Shown piece by piece: positions 51,619-55,803 of a DNA stretch of 55,803 nucleotides. A model generated the notes under the pieces. That model was not told where the DNA came from, searched no databases, and worked only from the letters and a program-made list of their open reading frames with translations. Numbering within the stretch: position 1 is the first letter of the stretch; the number at the start of each line of letters is the position of its first letter. A program made the position numbers and the translations under genes. The stretch spans positions 1 to 55,803 of the forward strand of contig JADFQD010000008.1 in assembly GCA_022561975.1 (NCBI GenBank), given 5' to 3'. Source of the DNA: Acidobacteriota bacterium. GTDB taxonomy: Bacteria; Acidobacteriota; Thermoanaerobaculia; Multivoradales; JAHEKO01.

Positions 51619-53277
51619 ATGCTCCAGCAAAGGCGAGGCAAGAAACAGGGAAAGCAACCCACACAGGCGCAAGTCCTTGCCGAGTTGGCATCCGACGCGG
51701 AACTGTTTCATACACCCCAGGGGAAAGCGTTTGCGACTGTTCGAGTGAACGGCCATCGCGAGACCTATCCCGTAATGAGTACACGTTTTCGCCTTTGGCT
51801 CTCGCACCAGTTCTACAGGAAAGAAAAAAGAGCGCCAGCAAGCCAAGCCCTGAAAGACGCTATCGCCACAGTGCAGGCCCAAGCCATATTCGACGGCGTC
51901 GAGATCGAGGTCTTCCTACGCGTCGCGGGTGACGACGAGCGGATTTTCTTGGACCTCTGCAACGGGAACTGGGAAGTTGTTGAGATCGCTACTGATGGTT
52001 GGAAAATCATCAGTGACTCGCCAATCAAGTTCCGACGGGCCTATGGAATGCTGCCGCTGCCGCACCCTCGACCGGGCGGTTCGATCGATGAGCTGCGCCG
52101 GTTCGCCAATGTGAGGACCGACAACGACTTCGTGCTGATTGTCGCAACGCTCGTCGCCGCTTTGAACCCATCCGGTCCCTATCCGATACTCAACCTCATT
52201 GGCGAACAGGGTTCGGCCAAGAGCACTTTGCAGAGGTTTCTTCGAGATCTTGTCGACCCGTCGGTTGCTCCTCTGCGAACTGCTCCAAGGGACGAACGCG
52301 ATCTTGCCATTGCGGCGAATAACGCATGGATGCTTGTCTTTGACAATCTCTCTGGCTTGTCGGGAACCTTGTCCGACGCTCTTTGCCGGCTCGCCACTGG
52401 CGGGGGTTTCTCGACGCGGAAGCTCTACACCGACGACGAGGAAGCTCTCTTTGATTCCCAGCGTCCGGTGATGGTGAATGGCATCAACGATTCGGTGCTT
52501 CGCGGCGACCTCATGGATCGGGCCATCACCGTCTCACTGCCTGCCATCCCCGAGAACAGACGTCTCACCGAGCGTGAGATCCGGGCGCAGTTTGAGTCGG
52601 TTCGCCCCAGCATACTAGGCGGCCTCCTTGATGCCGTCAGCACAGGTCTACGCAATCTGCCAGGCGTCAAATTGGAACGAAGACCGCGCATGGCGGACTT
52701 CGCCGAATGGGTGGTGGCGTGCGAGCCTTCGCTGCCGTGGCGGGGAGGCTTGTTCCTCGAGGCTTACGCCGAGAATCGTGATACGGCTGTCGAGACCGCA
52801 CTCGAATCGGACGCGGTCGGGGTGGCGATCCGAGCCCTGCTGGAGAAGGACAGGATCTTCACTGGGCCTATGAGCGAGTTGCTGCCGGCGCTCTCAGACC
52901 TGGTGGACGAGGGGCTCAAGCAGTCGAAGGCTTGGCCGAAGTCAGCGAGGTCTCTGTCGAATCGCGTACGGCGAGCGGCACCGTCTCTCCGTTCGTCTGG
53001 GATCGAGTTTGAGGAGATGCCCCGAGAGAGCAGGCGGCGCATGTACCGGCTTGAGATAGTCGAGGGCGGAGCACAAGAAGAAGGCTCGTCCAGTGACGGT
53101 CGTGACGCAACCGCCTCGGGTGCCGCGCCTACCGTCACCGCAGAATCGCCAACAAGTACCGAGATTTGTGACGGTAGTGACGGTAGTGACGGTCGAATCC
53201 CTACTTATTCTGTGGGTGGTGGAAGAAGAGATGGAAAACCACTACCCGACGATAACGAGGAAGAGGTCGCGGTATGA
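51619..53277 (+). CDS. replication-type P-loop ATPase of the island
   Basis: 552 residues. Residues ~1-150 carry no primase motif that I recognise. The ATPase domain has Walker A IGEQGSAKSTLQRF near 192-205 and Walker B WMLVFDNLSGL near 236-246. FSTRKLYTDDEEALFDSQRPVMVNGIND near 270-297 and LMDRAITVSLP resemble the superfamily-3-helicase-like ATPases found beside DUF927/DUF3987 primases in phages and islands. The C-terminal ~80 residues are low complexity (Ser/Gly/Asp), partly encoded by tandem GTGACGGT repeats (DGSDGSDGR). It probably drives replication of the excised element. It overlaps the next gene by 4 bases. Confidence 0.82.
   Translation: MLQQRRGKKQGKQPTQAQVLAELASDAELFHTPQGKAFATVRVNGHRETYPVMSTRFRLWLSHQFYRKEKRAPASQALKDAIATVQAQAIFDGVEIEVFLRVAGDDERIFLDLCNGNWEVVEIATDGWKIISDSPIKFRRAYGMLPLPHPRPGGSIDELRRFANVRTDNDFVLIVATLVAALNPSGPYPILNLIGEQGSAKSTLQRFLRDLVDPSVAPLRTAPRDERDLAIAANNAWMLVFDNLSGLSGTLSDALCRLATGGGFSTRKLYTDDEEALFDSQRPVMVNGINDSVLRGDLMDRAITVSLPAIPENRRLTEREIRAQFESVRPSILGGLLDAVSTGLRNLPGVKLERRPRMADFAEWVVACEPSLPWRGGLFLEAYAENRDTAVETALESDAVGVAIRALLEKDRIFTGPMSELLPALSDLVDEGLKQSKAWPKSARSLSNRVRRAAPSLRSSGIEFEEMPRESRRRMYRLEIVEGGAQEEGSSSDGRDATASGAAPTVTAESPTSTEICDGSDGSDGRIPTYSVGGGRRDGKPLPDDNEEEVAV
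53092..53193 (+). repeat. iteron-like GTGACGGT repeats, first cluster
   Basis: 9-base units (n-GTGACGGT) at 53092-53100, a degenerate one at 53101-53109, an inverted one at 53131-53139, and three in perfect tandem at 53167-53175, 53176-53184 and 53185-53193. They lie within the 3' end of the ATPase gene. Confidence 0.75.
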
Positions 53278-53720
53278 ACGCAGCGCAGTTACTGGAGATG
53301 TTCTCCGAACGCGGAATCGGGATTTGGCCGGACGGCGACCTTCTCCGTCTCAAGCCGAAATCCAAGCTCGACAATCGTCTACTCGAAGAGGTTAGAGCCC
53401 ACAAGCCTGAACTACTGTCGCTGTTGAACGGCGAATGGCCGCAAGAGTGTCTCGACTATGCCAAGAGATTCCAAAACGCCGCAGCAAGGTTGTACCCACT
53501 GCTGGGTAAGACGGTTCGCACCTCGCGAGGAAGAGGGCGGCTCCTGCAGGTGCTGGGAAGAGCAGCAGCCGTGGCGCTTGAGGGTAAGGACGACGTGACC
53601 TACTTGCCGTGGCAGGAAGTTAATCCGGTGATCTCGGGTAGAAAGAAAAGGTGGGAAAACGACCGTCACAACCGTCACACCGTCACTACGGACGCGTCTA
53701 CTCGCTTGCCAGCGACGTGA
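53274..53720 (+). CDS. small protein with TubC N-terminal docking-like domain
   Basis: 148 residues. Residues ~3-52 (AAQLLEMFSERGIGIWPDGDLLRLKPKSKLDNRLLEEVRAHKPELLSLL) match the TubC_N-type fold often seen beside phage/island primases. Residues 55-130 form a second small domain (CLDYAKRFQNAAARLYPLLGKTV, GRAAAVALEGKDDVTYLPW). The tail (NDRHNRHTVTTD) is encoded by the inverted iteron cluster. Function unknown; the context suggests a role in replication. Confidence 0.8.
   Translation: MNAAQLLEMFSERGIGIWPDGDLLRLKPKSKLDNRLLEEVRAHKPELLSLLNGEWPQECLDYAKRFQNAAARLYPLLGKTVRTSRGRGRLLQVLGRAAAVALEGKDDVTYLPWQEVNPVISGRKKRWENDRHNRHTVTTDASTRLPAT
53662..53687 (-). repeat. iteron-like repeats, second cluster in inverted orientation
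   Basis: Three tandem units accgtcaca, accgtcaca and ccgtcact, the reverse complement of the GTGACGGT iterons at 53167-53193, lie 469 bases downstream within the 3' end of the TubC_N gene. Confidence 0.8.
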
Positions 53721-53817
53721 AACGGGTGAAGGAAGAGGAAGCACAGCCTTGCCCACCGTCAGCAAGGGGGGTTACCCCCCGCTGGGGGACGGCCGAGGCT
53801 GGAAGGCAGCAGCCACA

Positions 53818-54711
53818 ATGAGCGCGTTCCCGACACCGTGTCGACATCCCGGGTGTTTTGTCGCTGGCTACGACCCCTATTGCAGCAAGCATCATGGGCA
53901 TCGGGTATCGCCCCCCGACAACAGGCCCAGCCGTCGCAAGGCGTTGCACAAAGGCGGCGCTGGCTATGGCCGAGCGCACGACCGCTGGCGTAGGCTAGTG
54001 CTGGCGGCAGACCCTATCTGTAGGTGGGATCTTGGCAGGGGGCGCTACTGCCTAGCCCCGGCAGTGGAGGCCGACCACATAAGGCCGGTGCGCCTACACT
54101 CCGAGCTGCGGTATGACCGGGCTAACGGGCAGGGGCTATGCCGCCGTCACCATAGCCACAAGACCATGCTTGAGCGCAACGAGGGAGCTGGAGCGTGGGA
54201 CATACGACCGCTTGGTCTACAGCCTGCCTCGATCCCAGTGTCGATAGTCTGCGGACCTCCAGCGTCCGGCAAGTCAACCTATGTCGAGCAGCACAAAGCC
54301 GCTGGCGATCTGGTCATTGACCTAGATGAGATCCGGGCCGAGGTATCGGGGTGCCGGTTGTACCATGCAACTAAGCGGTGGGTGGGACCAGCCCTAGATG
54401 AGCGCAACCGACGCCTGAGAGAGTTGGCCAAGCCACTACAGACAGCCGCGCGCTGCTGGTTCATCGTTAGAGCACCAACGCTGAGTGAGCGGGGGTGGTG
54501 GGGTGTAGCTCTCGGCACCGAGACAATCAAAGTGCTGGCAACCAAACCAGTTGACTGCATTGATAGAATAAATCGCGATCACCGCCGACCGACGTGGGTA
54601 AAGCTCGAGCATGCTCGCGCAGTTGATAAATGGTGGGCGCTGTTCTCGGTAAAAAACCAAACCGGGGCGCCAAATATTCTAACCACTAGCGAGCTGTGCA
54701 CCGACGCTTGA
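53818..54711 (+). CDS. HNH endonuclease fused to a P-loop kinase-like domain
   Basis: 297 residues from ATG 53818 (MSAFPTPCRHPGCF), with ggaagg upstream. An N-terminal zinc knuckle (C8, H10, C13, C22, H25) is followed by the HNH core at about 50-118: ICRWD, CLAPAVEADHIRPV and ANGQGLCRRHHSHKT. Residues ~140-290 are a separate P-loop domain: Walker A VCGPPASGKSTYVEQH (about 143-158), VIDLDEIRAEVSG, DERNRRLRELAKPLQ, TLSERGWWGVALG, CIDRINRD. This looks like phage polynucleotide-kinase/AAA_33-type proteins. HNH proteins adjoin terminases in many phages and help packaging; the kinase fusion is unusual. Confidence 0.88.
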   Translation: MSAFPTPCRHPGCFVAGYDPYCSKHHGHRVSPPDNRPSRRKALHKGGAGYGRAHDRWRRLVLAADPICRWDLGRGRYCLAPAVEADHIRPVRLHSELRYDRANGQGLCRRHHSHKTMLERNEGAGAWDIRPLGLQPASIPVSIVCGPPASGKSTYVEQHKAAGDLVIDLDEIRAEVSGCRLYHATKRWVGPALDERNRRLRELAKPLQTAARCWFIVRAPTLSERGWWGVALGTETIKVLATKPVDCIDRINRDHRRPTWVKLEHARAVDKWWALFSVKNQTGAPNILTTSELCTDA

Positions 54712-54821
54712 GGCGAATCGTGAGCGTCCGCACTAACCCCTTTGTTTTCAGTGACTTACAGCGATCTACTTGCTTGTTTTGCACGCTCGCAACTACTTTA
54801 GAGCAAAGGAGTTACAGCTAA

Positions 54822-55190
54822 GTGCCGCCCCGAGGACGCAAGCCCGCCCCCACTGCGCTCAAGCTCATCAAGGGCGTACAGAAGAAAGACCCCAAGCGGA
54901 TCAACAAGGACGAGCCCAAGCCTGAGGGTGTGCTTGGTAAGCCGCCTGCCCGATTGGTTGCTGCCGCCAAGGTAGTGTGGAAACGCGAGGCTCCGTTCTA
55001 TGGTGCCGATACTCACCGGGCAGCTTTCGCGCACTACTGCACGCACGAGGCGGACGCCGATAGGTTCCGTAAAGTGTGCGACAAGGAGGGCTGGTGGATT
55101 ACGGGTAGCGCCAAGTCGTTAGTGCTGCACCCGGCGGCAAAGCTCTACCAGTACAACCTCGATAAAGCCGACAAGCTGCTGAGCAACTGA
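54822..55190 (+). CDS. phage terminase small subunit, P27 family, shortened
   Basis: 122 residues from GTG 54822, with caaaggag upstream. GRKPAPTALKLIKGVQKKDPKRINKDEPKPEGVLGKPPARLVAAAKVVW is the P27 (terminase_4) signature, and YGADTHRAAFAHYCTHEADADRFRKVCDKEGWWI continues it. The family usually adds ~25-30 residues ending near an FGLTP motif; here the frame stops at DKADKLLSN, so it may be C-terminally truncated. It recognises packaging sites for a large terminase, but no large-subunit gene follows. Confidence 0.85.
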   Translation: MPPRGRKPAPTALKLIKGVQKKDPKRINKDEPKPEGVLGKPPARLVAAAKVVWKREAPFYGADTHRAAFAHYCTHEADADRFRKVCDKEGWWITGSAKSLVLHPAAKLYQYNLDKADKLLSN

Positions 55191-55803
55191 TCGGATTTCG
55201 GATTGCGGATTTTGGATTCGCAAGGATGCCGTTCCGCGCGCTTCGGTTGTTCAGCCGCGACCCCTGCCCGAGCAACGACAGCACTCGTGAACCCGGGCGC
55301 GCCGACCCATCCGCCACATGAGGCAACGCGCGGCCTGTCTTGATCGCGGCCTTGGTCTTGCGACGAAATGGCTTTGTTCGGCCACTGAATGTTCGCGGGG
55401 TCCGTGAATCGTGATTCGTGGTTCGTGATTCGCTCCCTATTCCGCATTCCGAATTTCGCATTCCCTGTTCCCTTCTTCCCCTGCGCACACCACCTCCGCC
55501 CACGGGATCGACCCACGTATATAACTTGCCACCCGATCGCCCAACCGACCCCCGCCAACCGAGCGCCGACCGGCCGCACGGCTTGAAATGAGCGAGCCTT
55601 GGGCTTTCGCCCCGACGGGCAACGCCGTGAACTGAAGGGGCGGAGCACAACTCGCCCCAAACGAGCCGCCGCAGAATTCGCCCCGAAGGGGCCCGAACAG
55701 ATCAGCCCAGGGCAGAGCGCAGCGCCGCCCTGGGAAAACAGGATCGCCTCGAAATAGAGCCCTGAAAGGGCGAAACAAGACTTGCTCCGAGGATGTGCGT
55801 TGT
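55191..55803. other. repeat-rich non-coding tail of the island
   Basis: No credible gene. The stretch contains imperfect short tandem-like motifs: ggattgcggattttggattcg (55197-55219), tgaatcgtgattcgtggttcgtgattcg (about 55404-55431) and attccgcattccgaatttcgcattcc (about 55439-55464). At 55610-55775 there is a block of GC hairpins (ccccgaaggggc, cagcccagggcagag...gccctggg, gccctgaaagggc). Such blocks recur in some bacterial genomes as dispersed repeats. No copy of the tRNA-Arg 3' end was found. Confidence 0.6.

Noticed and set aside
53092-53687. Treating the short repeats as a CRISPR array
   Set aside because: Units are 9 bases, contiguous and inside coding ends, with no spacers and no cas genes nearby. 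No CRISPR array was seen in the window.
55099-55660. Minus-strand frames of 170-180 codons over the repeat block
   Set aside because: Their residues simply translate the attccgnatt-type repeats and GC hairpins; no domain and no ribosome binding site.
55191-55803. Right attachment site of the island
   Set aside because: I looked for a repeat of the tRNA-Arg(CCG) T-arm/acceptor sequence here and found none; the boundary must lie outside the window or be degraded.

Overview
The window reads as a chromosomal segment of a high-GC Gram-negative soil- or sediment-type bacterium. The two large TonB-dependent receptors with N-terminal carboxypeptidase-regulatory domains (one Oar-like, 1070 aa), the archaeal-type valyl-tRNA synthetase and the general gene content suggest Acidobacteriota or a close relative. 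This is inference from protein style, not a phylogenetic result. Genes are dense, often overlap by a few bases, and GTG/TTG starts are common.

Layout. 1-3.9 kb is a mobile-element landing zone: a REP-like inverted repeat split by an IS110-family (IS1111-type) element whose exact ends can be read, a small secreted protein, and a decayed IS91-type transposase. 4-10 kb is a minus-strand molybdenum-hydroxylase operon: coxG-, coxS-, coxL- and coxM-like genes, two XdhC-type maturation proteins and a MobA/MocA-like nucleotidyltransferase. The large subunit carries a form-II-like AVRGSGR loop, so the substrate is probably not CO. 10-20.6 kb holds housekeeping and small metabolic genes: a secreted endonuclease/phosphatase-family protein, lepA, a secreted two-module protein, hemW, a serine/threonine dehydratase, a MEST-like hydrolase, a DinB protein, uppS, a winged-helix regulator with its membrane partner, and a cupin. 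20.7-27.6 kb has an active/inactive M16 peptidase pair, a gene remnant and the Oar-like receptor with a strong terminator. 27.6-30.2 kb contains a group II intron relic, a REP half-site, a TPR protein and a truncated alcohol dehydrogenase. 30.2-46.4 kb carries valS, pfk, a second DinB protein, a glycerophosphodiesterase/FGGY-kinase pair, a diguanylate cyclase, a fragment resembling PEP-utilising enzymes, trkH/trkA for potassium uptake, and a second TonB receptor. 46.4-48.0 kb is a class V aminotransferase resembling the Moco-sulfurase N-terminal domain.

48.1-48.5 kb is a four-tRNA cluster (Pro-TGG, Arg-TCT, His-GTG, Arg-CCG) behind a recognisable promoter. Immediately downstream of tRNA-Arg(CCG) lies an integrated element in which every gene points the same way: tyrosine integrase, zinc-ribbon membrane protein, unknown protein, AlpA-like excisionase/regulator, replication-type P-loop ATPase, TubC-N-domain protein, an HNH nuclease fused to a P-loop kinase, and a P27-type terminase small subunit. 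No large terminase, portal, capsid or tail gene is visible. 9-bp iteron-like repeats lie at the replication genes. The gene order recalls phage satellites (integrase, AlpA, replication, TerS) and is the most interesting system here, although the right end (55.2-55.8 kb) looks decayed and filled with dispersed repeats.

The window is rich in short inverted-repeat elements: REP-type palindromes near 0.65, 27.95 and 40.7 kb, GTAGCGGTCGACC-type pairs at 35.3 and 46.4 kb, and MITE-like elements at 15.7 and 39.5 kb. Both MITE-like elements begin exactly at the stop codon of the preceding gene.
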